The notes: generated by a model not told the origin, from the sequence alone. A stretch of 64,000 nucleotides of DNA from Fidelibacterota bacterium 408169 (GCA_002256485.1 NNSG01000010.1:33653-97652), one strand, 5' to 3'. Positions 37,295 to 46,764 are shown, counted from the stretch's first letter. Numbers and translations: made by a program.

Positions 37295-38536
37295 TTAATC
37301 ATACAAAAGATAGGGCTCTCTTTGTTCTCTGAAGAAGGCTACATCATGGTTCATTTCTTTTAATATTTTTATTAAACTGCCTTTACCTTTCAGCAATAGG
37401 GTTAATTGATTGTTACCCCATAATTTATTCATTCTTTCTGGCATTACTTCAAAATTCCGAGCAGACATAATTTGAGTAATATATAAAAATTTCAATCCGG
37501 TTTCCACACTGTTAAAAGTTGATTGATCTCGAACAGTTGTTTTCAATCCAACACATTTTTGATTTAGAAATTTTGGATTCTCGGACATTCCTTTAATAGA
37601 TTTTGGAGTATAGTATATTTTTTTAAAAGATACCCCATTTAATTTCATACCATTCATATCCATGGTAATTTCATCATGATACCACGGTGCCCCAACTTTT
37701 TTAAAAGGTTGGAGTGTCCCCCTGCCCTCACTCAAATTTGTGGCTTCAAGCAAACACATCCCCGGATAAATGATGGCTGTTTCTAAATCGGGAATGTTAG
37801 GAGATGGTTTAATCCAAGTCAATCCTGTTTTTTCAAAGGTCATATTCCGTCGCCAGTATTGCATTCTAACCACATACAATTCGGGAATAGATTTAATCCA
37901 TTTCTGGCCAACTATCATTTTTGCTAATTCTCCAACAGTCAACCCGTATCGAATTGGGATAGGGTACATACCAACAAAAGATGAGTATTTTAAATCAAGA
38001 ATTGGTCCTTCAATATTTAACCCTCCTAGAGGATTGGGGCGATCAAGGACAATAACTGGAATTCCAGCTTCAGCTGCAGCTTCCATTACAAGACCCAGAG
38101 TTGAAATATAGGTATAAAAACGAGTACCTATATCTTGAATATCATAGATGATAATATCTAATCCATCTAACATTTCCAGTGTAGGTTTACGAGTATTTCC
38201 ATACAAACTGTAAATCATTGGAAAATCATTCAATTGTTGATTCTCAATATTTTTCCCTGCAGATACATTCCCAAAAAAACCATGTTCCGGTGCAAATATG
38301 GCCTTGAGGTGAACATTTTTTGATTCTATAAATAACTTGTAATTTGGAATGCTATCTTGATTAACTCCACTTTGGTTTGTAACAAGTCCAATATTTTTAC
38401 CTTGTATTAATTCGGTTTTTTCAGATAATAAAATATCTAAACCAGTCCGCACTTGAGAAAAAGAGTTTTCAATGTTATCTTCAATGGTTTTTCCCCAAAC
38501 TATGGTAATTAGGAAAAATGTTAATATAAGTTTCAT
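37295..38536 (-). CDS. namZ: Exo-beta-N-acetylmuramidase NamZ (DUF1343, GH171)
   Basis: 413 residues with a signal peptide (MKLILTFFLITIVWG). The DUF1343 signature is clear: GKNIGLVTNQSGVN, AIFAPEHGFFGN, YDIQDIGTRFYTYISTLGLV, VLDRPNPLGG and the WIKPSPNIPDLETAIIYPGM segment. Bacillus subtilis NamZ is the founding member; it releases MurNAc from the non-reducing end of peptidoglycan chains. The enzyme should work in the periplasm or outside, complementing the NagZ-like GH3 at 8377 that would release GlcNAc. It is 24 bases downstream of the DigH-like gene, so the two form an operon. No MurNAc-6-P etherase (murQ) is seen in the window. Confidence 0.92.
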   Translation of the reverse strand: MKLILTFFLITIVWGKTIEDNIENSFSQVRTGLDILLSEKTELIQGKNIGLVTNQSGVNQDSIPNYKLFIESKNVHLKAIFAPEHGFFGNVSAGKNIENQQLNDFPMIYSLYGNTRKPTLEMLDGLDIIIYDIQDIGTRFYTYISTLGLVMEAAAEAGIPVIVLDRPNPLGGLNIEGPILDLKYSSFVGMYPIPIRYGLTVGELAKMIVGQKWIKSIPELYVVRMQYWRRNMTFEKTGLTWIKPSPNIPDLETAIIYPGMCLLEATNLSEGRGTLQPFKKVGAPWYHDEITMDMNGMKLNGVSFKKIYYTPKSIKGMSENPKFLNQKCVGLKTTVRDQSTFNSVETGLKFLYITQIMSARNFEVMPERMNKLWGNNQLTLLLKGKGSLIKILKEMNHDVAFFREQREPYLLYD

Positions 38537-38560
38537 ATTAAATCGATAATTACATTACAA

Positions 38561-41500
38561 TTATTTTAAATAAATCATCCTTTTACTATCTGAAAATTCT
38601 GGTGTATTTAATATATAAAAATAAATTCCGCTTGAGACTGAATGCTGAAATTTATTTTCTCCCATCCAAATTACTTCATGCCTACCAGGCTTCTTCATAC
38701 CTTTATCCAATTGAATAATATGGCGACCTAAAATATCATAAATAGACAAATTTACTTCTGTTGTTTTTGGCAATAAATAACTAATGCGAGTTTTTGGGTT
38801 AAATGGGTTTGGATAGTTTTGATATAGAGCATATTCTACAGGTAAAAATAATACTGGATCAGTTGTTAAAATCGTTTTAGTTACAATACGAAAATTATCG
38901 AAGAAAATTCGACCTTCCGCAGAACTACCTTGACTATGGGTCAATTGAAAACTATCAAATCGTAATGTACCTTCTAATAATCCATTACCGATCCAAGTCC
39001 CTAAAGAATCCGTACCTAAATCCCATTCTATTAATCGCCACCCCAACCAATTCAATGGTATCCATTGACTGACTTCGTGATAAGCTCCGGCCGTACTTGG
39101 AAGATTGTCATCAACGCAGAATCGAAAGAGATTATTGCTGCCATCTCCATAAATATAACATTGAAGTGTAAAGGTAGTATCAAATTCTACATTTCTTGGA
39201 TCACCGCCTGAAAGGTATTCTCGCAACAAATGCTCTGAAACATCTAAATCCCAAACATACGAAAGTTTAGCAGATTTCCCCGGAGATGTTCCAGGTAGAA
39301 AAATTTGATTAGAAATGCTAAATGATGTTCCGGTCAAAATTCCAGTTGTAGAGCCACTACCGGTAGGATCCCACCAATTATTCACATTATTAAAATCATC
39401 GATAGTGGTTATATCACTGTACCCTAATGATGACGTTAAAAAAGTTGAATTAACAGCTTCTAATTGATTCCCCAATAAATCAGTGATTTCATTGGTTAAG
39501 GCGAATTCATAATCTGAATTAGGAATAAACGGTTCTGTTGGCCGAATGGTTACGGCAGTTTTATCATAAATTTCAGATGTATGCATAGAGTAAGAAATGG
39601 GCGCTCCAAGTTTGGTAAGACTCATTGAAATTTCGGATAAAGTTGATATATCGATTATTTCATCGAAAATAATGGTTAATACATTGTGGATATCCAACCC
39701 TTCATTTTGTTCCATAAAATTCAAATTACTTTGATAAATAATCGGACCATAAATATCTTCTTCTACTGTTGTAAAATGGAGGGTATATGGATCTCCGCTA
39801 ACTCCATCGCCATTTCCATCGAGATGAACTCCATTTATATCAGAAACATCTGCATCTAAAGTGAATTCATAATTGGTATCATAATCCAAATTGGAAGTAA
39901 AATTAATATTCAACGTATGATCTTGATTGGTCCATGAAATTATAAATGGAACATGAGGGGAAATATGAAGATTTGATGTGTCAATGGTTGAGATGGACAT
40001 GGTTTTTGAAAAAGTAATTTGTAACAAAGGGCTTACATTTACTGTATCTTGTTCATTGGGGTTTGTTTGCAAAATTAAGGGCGGAAAAGAAGGGATGGAA
40101 TCAGTTATGACTGAATTTGAAACTGAAGATTCATTCCAATAACGGTCAATCTGTGTAACTCCATATGTGTATTGACCATTAAAGTCCTGTGTACCATCGA
40201 ATGAGTCAACGTAAGATAATGTATCTCCGCCAAAATAAATTTGAATAATATCATCATCGTTTAGATTGAGACTATCATCTTCGGAACGATAAACAGCAGC
40301 CCAAAAATTTGATAATGTATCTTGAGGTTGTATAACAATTTTATAAGATAGTGAATCAATTTGATCAAGTAAAATGTTTGGAGAAATAGGTTGCACGCCG
40401 CTATTATCTGGTATGGGTCTAATTTTGGTTTTTCTATGAAAGAATGAATTCCCTGAATCTGTCCAATAATTATGATAATCCCATTCACCTGTACTAAAAA
40501 ATTGAAACCCATCTACCCAATCAATCGAACGACATGTATTTACAATTGTAGGATGGTTATTCCATACGTTATTATCCTGAAGTATATATGAACCAACACC
40601 AACTGAATACAGTTTTCCAGCTGCAATACCAGGTTGAATATAATATCCCCAGCATTGTTCACTGGTACTTTGGCCATTTCCACCTACAAGCATACTGTAA
40701 AATCCTGATGCTGTTGACCAATGGTAATGCATGGGAGTTAACTGGTCAAGATATCCTTCATTGAACCAAAGGGCAGCATCTTGATAAACAGTTCCATAGC
40801 CCTGCCAGGCACCCCATTTATAATTACCCAATGCTGCAACAGAAAGACGAATGTGTGGTTTAACCATTTGCATGGAATCATGAAGTGTCTCCACAAATTC
40901 TGTGACAGACCACCGCCACCACTCTTCCCAAGAAGAAAAACCTGAAGGAATTCCTCCAGAAAAAGGATGGTCAACATCGTATAAATATCTACCAGTTCTG
41001 TTACTGTTAATTTCTTGTATTTGATCTTGAGTAACCCAACCATCATTTAAAAATATTTCATCTACCTGATTCCCCATATCAATTTGACGTTGGGTGTTTG
41101 AATGTTCGTTCCATCGAACGTAATCAAGATGTAAACCATCAATATTATAATTATTTACAATCTCCATTGCAACATTTACGAGATAATCTCTTACAACTGC
41201 CAATCCGGGCGAAATAGATCGATAAGAATCCATAGGGATTCCACTCTGATCTCGACAGATCCATTCTGGGTGTTCTGCAGCTGGTGTGCCTGTATACGTA
41301 CTTGATGTTTGAAATGTATTAAACCATGCATGGAGTTCTAATCCTCGTGCATGAGCTTCTTCTATAGCAAAGGTGAGGGGATCAAACCCTGGGTTTACAT
41401 AACCAGCATAATAGCCCCAAGGTTCGAAGGATGAATTATAATAAGCAGTGCCGCTCTGTCGTATTTGGAAGAGAACAGAGGTCATATTTGCATCAACATG

Positions 41501-41659
41501 ATTATCTAAAATTGTCTTGATTCTTTCTTGAGTTTCATCGGGAGAATCATTCGGATTTATCCAATCCCAAGTGATAATCCAGGTGGCACGAAATTCGCTA
41601 TTGATATTTTGTGCCCATACTATTGTTATCAATAAAATGAGTAAAATATATTTTTTCAT
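38561..41659 (-). CDS. T9SS-tagged GHL10/DigH-like glycan hydrolase (DUF187)
   Basis: About 1032 residues from ATG 41659, which gives the signal peptide MKKYILLILLITIVWAQ; the start at 41701 adds 14 unlikely residues. Residues about 20-390 are the GHL10 (PF02638) TIM barrel: EFRATWIITWDW, GLELHAWFNTFQ, AEHPEW, GLHLDYVRW and LRLSVA-like strands. E. coli DigH of this family cuts denuded peptidoglycan glycans. Then come an FnIII-like segment, two Big_5/SbsA-like domains (PPLILQTNPNEQD; IIFDEIIDISTLS), the unnamed module shared with the amidase and a T9SS domain (YQNYPNPFNPKTRISYLL...VSSGIYFYIL). Divergent from the M20 peptidase. Confidence 0.87.
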   Translation of the reverse strand: MKKYILLILLITIVWAQNINSEFRATWIITWDWINPNDSPDETQERIKTILDNHVDANMTSVLFQIRQSGTAYYNSSFEPWGYYAGYVNPGFDPLTFAIEEAHARGLELHAWFNTFQTSSTYTGTPAAEHPEWICRDQSGIPMDSYRSISPGLAVVRDYLVNVAMEIVNNYNIDGLHLDYVRWNEHSNTQRQIDMGNQVDEIFLNDGWVTQDQIQEINSNRTGRYLYDVDHPFSGGIPSGFSSWEEWWRWSVTEFVETLHDSMQMVKPHIRLSVAALGNYKWGAWQGYGTVYQDAALWFNEGYLDQLTPMHYHWSTASGFYSMLVGGNGQSTSEQCWGYYIQPGIAAGKLYSVGVGSYILQDNNVWNNHPTIVNTCRSIDWVDGFQFFSTGEWDYHNYWTDSGNSFFHRKTKIRPIPDNSGVQPISPNILLDQIDSLSYKIVIQPQDTLSNFWAAVYRSEDDSLNLNDDDIIQIYFGGDTLSYVDSFDGTQDFNGQYTYGVTQIDRYWNESSVSNSVITDSIPSFPPLILQTNPNEQDTVNVSPLLQITFSKTMSISTIDTSNLHISPHVPFIISWTNQDHTLNINFTSNLDYDTNYEFTLDADVSDINGVHLDGNGDGVSGDPYTLHFTTVEEDIYGPIIYQSNLNFMEQNEGLDIHNVLTIIFDEIIDISTLSEISMSLTKLGAPISYSMHTSEIYDKTAVTIRPTEPFIPNSDYEFALTNEITDLLGNQLEAVNSTFLTSSLGYSDITTIDDFNNVNNWWDPTGSGSTTGILTGTSFSISNQIFLPGTSPGKSAKLSYVWDLDVSEHLLREYLSGGDPRNVEFDTTFTLQCYIYGDGSNNLFRFCVDDNLPSTAGAYHEVSQWIPLNWLGWRLIEWDLGTDSLGTWIGNGLLEGTLRFDSFQLTHSQGSSAEGRIFFDNFRIVTKTILTTDPVLFLPVEYALYQNYPNPFNPKTRISYLLPKTTEVNLSIYDILGRHIIQLDKGMKKPGRHEVIWMGENKFQHSVSSGIYFYILNTPEFSDSKRMIYLK

Positions 41660-41738
41660 AGTAAAATTTACATTGTGTTGAAGCAAGGTAACAGGGTTCA
41701 TCCGTAAATTTATTCTCTTATTATTAACTCTCTAACAA

Positions 41739-43160
41739 ATGATCAATATTATGAATACTGAAAAATTAACTCAAGGAATTAACAAATTTTGGGATGAAGA
41801 AATTTCCCCGACTATTTGTGAATATATAAAAATCCCCAATAAATCTCCCGCATTTGACTCAGATTGGAAAGCCAATGGATATATGGATAAAGTTGTCGAT
41901 CTAGTAAAAGACTGGGTTGAGTTGTACAAGCCGTTGCACAGCTCACTGCATATTTTAAAAGAGGGAAATAGAACTCCGCTTTTACTCTTGGACATACCAG
42001 GTGAATGTGACGGTACAATTTTGATGTATGGCCACTTGGACAAGCAACCAGAAATGGAAGGTTGGTCTGATGGATTGGGTCCATGGGAACCCGTATTGAA
42101 AAATGATAAATTATTTGGTAGGGGAGGTGCTGACGATGGGTATGCTGTGTTTGCTTCCATATGTTCCATTAATGCTCTACTTGAACAAGATATAAAGTTA
42201 CCTAGGATCGTTGTTTTAATCGAATGTTCTGAAGAAAGCGGTTCTCCGGATTTGCCTTTTTATATGGATCATTGTGCAGATATTATTGGATCCCCGGACT
42301 TGGTGATCTGCCTAGATTCGGGTGCCGGTAACTATGAACAGTTCTGGACGACTACATCTTTACGTGGTTTAATTGGCTGCACATTACGTGTTGATATTTT
42401 AACGGAGGGTATACACTCCGGAGGAGGCAGCGGTATTGCGTCATCCTCTTTCCGAATCATGAGACAGCTCTTATCACGATTAGAAGACGAAAAAAGCGGA
42501 CACATCATTGTAGAAGATTTAATAGTAGACATTCCTGACGATAGAATTAATGAAGTGCAAGCCATGGTAGATGTTCTGGGTGATGAGGTTTTCAATACAC
42601 TCCCATGGATTAGAAATGCAGGACCCATTACAGATGATAAAGTAGAAATGGTATTGAACAATACGTGGCGTTCTATGCTTTCAGTTGTTGGTGCTGACGG
42701 TCTTCCGGCTGTAAAGGATGGAGGGAATGTTTTACGTCCATACACAACAGTAAAGCTGTCATTAAGAATTCCTCCAACTCTTGAAGCTATTTCTGCCCAA
42801 AAAATTGTTCATGACATATTAACAAGTGATCCACCTTATGGAGCAAAAATTTCCGTGGATTTTGAAGAACCAGCCACAGGATGGGAAGCACCACCATTGT
42901 CTCAATGGCTTGATGATGCAATTCAGCAAGCGTCAGTTGCTATATTTAATAAACCCGCTTTAGCCATGGGCGAAGGCGGAACGATACCATTTATGTCTAT
43001 GCTTGGTGAAAAATTTCCTGATGCGCAATTTGTAATAACAGGAGTATTGGGACCACAATCGAATGCTCATGGTCCAAATGAATTTTTGCATATTCCTTTT
43101 GCAAAGAAATTAACCGCTTGCGTTGCGATAATAATAGAAAATATTGTTAATAACAAATGA
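41739..43160 (+). CDS. M20-family metallopeptidase (dipeptidase/DapE-like)
   Basis: 473 residues, no signal peptide. M20 metal-site motifs are present: MYGHLDKQPE (His-x-Asp), GRGGADDGYA (bridging Asp), IECSEESGSPD (catalytic and metal Glu pair), CLDSGAG and a late GEGGTIPF. A dimerisation domain interrupts the catalytic domain (about 210-330). It is close to the CNDP/carnosinase-type dipeptidases, so it likely hydrolyses short peptides in the cytoplasm. ATG 41739 is used; ATG 41751 is also possible. It is followed after 4 bases by a VOC gene. Given its peptidoglycan-hydrolase neighbours, stem-peptide fragments are possible substrates, but this is inferred. Confidence 0.85.
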   Translation: MINIMNTEKLTQGINKFWDEEISPTICEYIKIPNKSPAFDSDWKANGYMDKVVDLVKDWVELYKPLHSSLHILKEGNRTPLLLLDIPGECDGTILMYGHLDKQPEMEGWSDGLGPWEPVLKNDKLFGRGGADDGYAVFASICSINALLEQDIKLPRIVVLIECSEESGSPDLPFYMDHCADIIGSPDLVICLDSGAGNYEQFWTTTSLRGLIGCTLRVDILTEGIHSGGGSGIASSSFRIMRQLLSRLEDEKSGHIIVEDLIVDIPDDRINEVQAMVDVLGDEVFNTLPWIRNAGPITDDKVEMVLNNTWRSMLSVVGADGLPAVKDGGNVLRPYTTVKLSLRIPPTLEAISAQKIVHDILTSDPPYGAKISVDFEEPATGWEAPPLSQWLDDAIQQASVAIFNKPALAMGEGGTIPFMSMLGEKFPDAQFVITGVLGPQSNAHGPNEFLHIPFAKKLTACVAIIIENIVNNK

Positions 43161-43164
43161 AGTT

Positions 43165-43590
43165 ATGTCTCATATTCGTCCTTTTCATTTAGCAATTCCA
43201 GTAGATGATTTGCGAGTAGCTCGTGAATTCTATAGAGACATTTTAGGTTGTACCACTGGACGTGAATCTGAACATTGGATCGACTTCAACTTTTTCGGGC
43301 ATCAATTGGTTACCCATTTAAGTATAAATAAGAGTGTATCAGATGTTGTAAATATAGTCGATGGCGATCGAGTATCTGTACCTCATTTTGGTATCATTCT
43401 AGAAAAAAAGGTTTGGGATACAATGGTTCAAAATCTTTCTGAATTAGGCGTTAAATTTATCATTGAACCACGAACTCGATTCAAAGGCAAAGCCGGAGAA
43501 CAATCCACCTTGTTTATAAAAGACCCAAGTGGTAATATCTTGGAATTCAAGTCATTTCAAAATGATACAAATATTTTTAAGAGGAAATAA
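43165..43590 (+). CDS. VOC-superfamily (glyoxalase/dioxygenase-like) protein
   Basis: 141 residues from ATG 43165; the frame opens at 43144 but that would overlap the peptidase. The pattern is a single VOC unit of paired beta-alpha-beta-beta-beta modules: RPFHLAIPVDDLRVAREFYR, then FFGHQLVTHLS, VPHFGIILE and FIKDPSGNILEFKSF. The likely metal ligands are His near the start, His at VPHFG and the Glu of LEFK. Such proteins are usually annotated as glyoxalase or bleomycin-resistance-like, and the true reaction cannot be assigned. Its stop overlaps the cupin start (TAATG). Confidence 0.8.
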   Translation: MSHIRPFHLAIPVDDLRVAREFYRDILGCTTGRESEHWIDFNFFGHQLVTHLSINKSVSDVVNIVDGDRVSVPHFGIILEKKVWDTMVQNLSELGVKFIIEPRTRFKGKAGEQSTLFIKDPSGNILEFKSFQNDTNIFKRK

Positions 43591-44069
43591 TGAATTATAA
43601 AAAAATTACAGTTGACTACACAAACCTTCCAGAGTGGGTTACATTTTTACGTAATGATTTAAATCTGAAAGGCATTGGGGTTGGGTTGATTCATTTAAAG
43701 TCAGGTAAAGGATATAGATTTTTACATAAGCATAAAGAGCAGGAAGAAGTCTATTTTATTTTGGATGGCCAGGGTATTATTCATATTGATGGAGAAGATG
43801 TAGCTGTGTCTAAAGGAGATATTATAAAAATTGATCCTGAAGGAAAACGTGCTCTAAAAGCTATTGAAGACAGTGATTTAGTTGCTCTTTGTATTGGAGG
43901 AATTCCAAAAGAAGGATACCCCCAAAATCCAGATTCCATGTCATTGATCGATGATGGTATTCCAGACTATGACAATCCGCCCCATTGGTATGCAAACGAT
44001 AAAGACGTCATTAATTATTTAAAGAATTTGAAAGAAAAAAAGCATCCTAAACTTAAAAATAAACTGTAA
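43590..44069 (+). CDS. Cupin-domain protein
   Basis: 159 residues. The cupin motif 1 region is HKHKEQEEVYFILDGQGIIH (His, His, Glu metal ligands) and motif 2 is VSKGDIIKIDPEGKRALKA. In motif 2 the usual His is replaced, so metal binding may be partial. A C-terminal extension of about 50 residues rich in Pro/Asp follows (DDGIPDYDNPPHWYANDKDV). Translationally coupled to the VOC gene; the three genes M20, VOC and cupin form a small cytoplasmic operon of unknown purpose. Convergent with preA, 11 bases apart. Confidence 0.8.
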   Translation: MNYKKITVDYTNLPEWVTFLRNDLNLKGIGVGLIHLKSGKGYRFLHKHKEQEEVYFILDGQGIIHIDGEDVAVSKGDIIKIDPEGKRALKAIEDSDLVALCIGGIPKEGYPQNPDSMSLIDDGIPDYDNPPHWYANDKDVINYLKNLKEKKHPKLKNKL

Positions 44070-44080
44070 AATACATTGTA

Positions 44081-45424
44081 TTAACGCAACCCTTTTGCAA
44101 TTCTTTCATTCCATGATTCCCTTCCTTTAGCATGGGGAATTTCCTCCATAGTAATACATCCTGGAACCGGGCAGATTAAACTGCAGAGATTACATCCTAT
44201 ACATTCATCTTCATCTACAAAAGGAACATGCACAGGGGTGGTTCCAATATTATGTGTTTCTGCCGGGCCCGGTTCAATTCTGGGATTTACACCGTGATCT
44301 GATTCACCATGGTGAGCCCAACATAAACTTTGACGTGTATGAATGCACTGATGCCCCCCATCAAGGCAGGCAATATAACATAATTGACATCCAATGCACG
44401 TATCCTCATTAATTTTAGGTACGACTCCATAGTTCAGATCCAAATCACCCCAATCGGTAACATTATCGGCAGCTTTACCAATTAATTCTGATACAGAAAC
44501 CATACCTTTATCATCTAAATAATTGTTGAGGCCGTCATTCAAATCTTCTACAATTCGATAACCATAATGCATGACTGCTGTACATACTTGGACATTTGTC
44601 GCTCCTAATGCCAAGAATTCTGCTGCATCCTGCCAAGTGGATATTCCTCCAATCCCTGAAATGGGAATGTTTATTTTTGGTTCACGAGCTAAAGCTGAAA
44701 GCATATACAAAGCAATTGGTTTTACTGCAGGACCACAATAACCCCCATTAGTACTTTGTCCGCCTACACCCGGCAATGGTACAAGTGTATCTAAATTGAC
44801 TCCTATGATAGATTTAACAGTATTGATCAGGGATATACCATTAGCACCTCCATTCACAGCTGCTATTCCCGGAACAACTATGTCACCGGTATTTGGTGTA
44901 AGTTTTACTAAAACAGGAGTTTGTGCATATTCCATCACCCAAGAAGTGATTAGTTCTAATACTTTTGGTTCTTGCCCAACAGAACTTCCCATTCCTCGTT
45001 CGCACATACCGTGGGGACAACCAAAATTTAATTCCAGACCATCGGCTCCTGCATCTTCAGCACGTTGAATAATTTCTTTCCACTCTTCTTTACTTTCAAC
45101 CATTAAGGAAGCAACAACTGCATGATCAGAGTAACGTTTTTTCACTTCATAAATTTCTTTGAAATTGGATTCCAATGGGCGATCCGTTATTAATTCAATG
45201 TTATTTAATCCTGTCATTTTCTGTCCTTTGTAATCGACAGCAGCAAGTCTTGACGATACATTAACAATCGGTTCACCCAAAGTTTTCCAAACTGCTCCGC
45301 CCCATCCGGCATCAAATGCCCTCATGACCTGTTCACCGCAATTTGTTGGTGGGCCGGAAGCGAGCCAGAATGGATTTGGACTCTTTATACCACTAAAATT
45401 TGTAGAAAGATCAGCCATGATCAT
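44081..45424 (-). CDS. preA: NAD-dependent dihydropyrimidine dehydrogenase subunit PreA
   Basis: 447 residues. An N-terminal FMN-binding dihydroorotate-dehydrogenase-like barrel (IKSPNPFWLASGPPTN, LELNFGCPHGM, VLVKLTPNTGD, ISGIGGISTWQDAAEFLALG) is followed by two 4Fe-4S ferredoxin motifs (CIGCQLCYIAC and CIGCNLCSLICPVPGC). E. coli PreTA reduces uracil and thymine to their dihydro forms, the first step of reductive pyrimidine degradation. ATG 45424 overlaps the preT stop (ATGA); ATG 45418 is the alternative. It is the last gene of a five-gene minus-strand pathway operon, in the cytoplasm. Confidence 0.93.
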   Translation of the reverse strand: MIMADLSTNFSGIKSPNPFWLASGPPTNCGEQVMRAFDAGWGGAVWKTLGEPIVNVSSRLAAVDYKGQKMTGLNNIELITDRPLESNFKEIYEVKKRYSDHAVVASLMVESKEEWKEIIQRAEDAGADGLELNFGCPHGMCERGMGSSVGQEPKVLELITSWVMEYAQTPVLVKLTPNTGDIVVPGIAAVNGGANGISLINTVKSIIGVNLDTLVPLPGVGGQSTNGGYCGPAVKPIALYMLSALAREPKINIPISGIGGISTWQDAAEFLALGATNVQVCTAVMHYGYRIVEDLNDGLNNYLDDKGMVSVSELIGKAADNVTDWGDLDLNYGVVPKINEDTCIGCQLCYIACLDGGHQCIHTRQSLCWAHHGESDHGVNPRIEPGPAETHNIGTTPVHVPFVDEDECIGCNLCSLICPVPGCITMEEIPHAKGRESWNERIAKGLR

Positions 45425-46764
45425 TGCTCCCTATTTTTAAGATTTGAGTTAACAGGATAAATGCCCCAGTTTTTTAACATTGCATGTGCAGCGTCTCTGC
45501 CATCTGCTACTGCATTAACTACTTCTTTACCTCCATTGATACAGTCACCACCAGCAAAAAGATTTTGAATGGATGTTTCTTTTGTAGTTTCATCAACTAT
45601 AACACATCCACTGTCATCTAAATCCAGTTCAGGAATTATTTCTCCTGCAAATTTTAATTGTCCTATTGCCATTACTATCCAATCTGCATTGTGAATAGAT
45701 TCAGTAGAAGAATTTGTTTTTTGAGTCAGCAATTGTAATCGTCCATCTGATCCTTTTAGAATTTCCTTGGGTATATAACTTTCTAATAATCTTACACCGT
45801 ATTCTCTTGCATGTATTAGTTCATGTTTGTATCCCGGCATTACATTTTCAGTTCTTCTATAAACAATATCTACTTCTGATACTCCAAGTATTGCAAGTTC
45901 TCTTGAAATATCAATAGCTGTATTTCCACCTCCTATAATGACTACCTTTTTTACTTCAATTGGCAATTCAAAGTTGGAATCATTTTTAATTTTCTTAATT
46001 AGTTCAGTTGCTCCCCACACATTGTCTAAATCTTCTCCTTTAATACCCGGGAATGTATCTTGGCCCAAACCTATCCCAAGAAATACTGCATCATTTTCAT
46101 CTAACAATTGTGATAGAGTAAAATCCTGTCCAATTTCAATTCCTGTTTGAATTTGTACTCCATATTTACTTAACCATTGAACTTCATCCAATGCATCCTC
46201 TGCCATTAATTTGTATGGTGCAACACCAGTAGTATTTAATCCTCCAGGTAGATTATTTTTTTCATATATAATTGATTGTACACCTTCCAATGCTAAATAT
46301 GCTGCACAAGATAAAGATGCCGGACCAGCACCGATTAATGCTACTTTTTTGTCTACAGCTTCAGAAGGTAAAAATAATGGTCTGTCAGTTTTTATTTCAA
46401 GTTCCATTGCTTTGTGAGTAGCAAATCGTTGCAACCTGCCTATTTGGATGGGTTTATTATCCAAATCATTGTATACGCACGCGCCAGAACATGATTCTTC
46501 AACTGGGCAAACTCTGGATGTTGAAGTACCTAGAATATTAGAACGAAAAATCGTTTCAGCAGATCCTCGAATATTTCCCGAAGCTATTTTACGGATGAAG
46601 CCGGGTATGTCTATTTCTGTAGGACAGGCTTTAATACAAGGAGGCTCAAAGCAAAATAGACACCTGTTAGCTTCAATTTCTGCTTCTGAAACAGAATACA
46701 ATGGTTTTACATCATGAAACTTTGTTTCTAATCTATTTTCGGTTAACTGATAATTCATTTTCAT
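45421..46764 (-). CDS. preT: Dihydropyrimidine dehydrogenase subunit PreT (NADH/flavin, Fe-S)
   Basis: 447 residues with two N-terminal cysteine clusters (CLFCFEPPCIKACP and CPVEESCSGACV) of the GltD/PreT type, an FAD-binding motif (VALIGAGPASLSCA) and an NAD(P)H-binding motif (VVIIGGGNTAID), ending in FAGGDCINGG. This is the electron-input subunit that passes NADH electrons to PreA. AAAGGA lies upstream of ATG 46764. The gene is 97 bases downstream of the beta-ureidopropionase gene and overlaps preA by 4 bases, so PreT and PreA should be made in equal amounts. Confidence 0.92.
   Translation of the reverse strand: MKMNYQLTENRLETKFHDVKPLYSVSEAEIEANRCLFCFEPPCIKACPTEIDIPGFIRKIASGNIRGSAETIFRSNILGTSTSRVCPVEESCSGACVYNDLDNKPIQIGRLQRFATHKAMELEIKTDRPLFLPSEAVDKKVALIGAGPASLSCAAYLALEGVQSIIYEKNNLPGGLNTTGVAPYKLMAEDALDEVQWLSKYGVQIQTGIEIGQDFTLSQLLDENDAVFLGIGLGQDTFPGIKGEDLDNVWGATELIKKIKNDSNFELPIEVKKVVIIGGGNTAIDISRELAILGVSEVDIVYRRTENVMPGYKHELIHAREYGVRLLESYIPKEILKGSDGRLQLLTQKTNSSTESIHNADWIVMAIGQLKFAGEIIPELDLDDSGCVIVDETTKETSIQNLFAGGDCINGGKEVVNAVADGRDAAHAMLKNWGIYPVNSNLKNREQ

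Noticed and set aside
42332..42745. 137-residue minus-strand frame inside the M20 peptidase
   Set aside because: Composition is rich in Ser/Thr/Pro as expected for an antisense frame; the M20 motifs are on the other strand.
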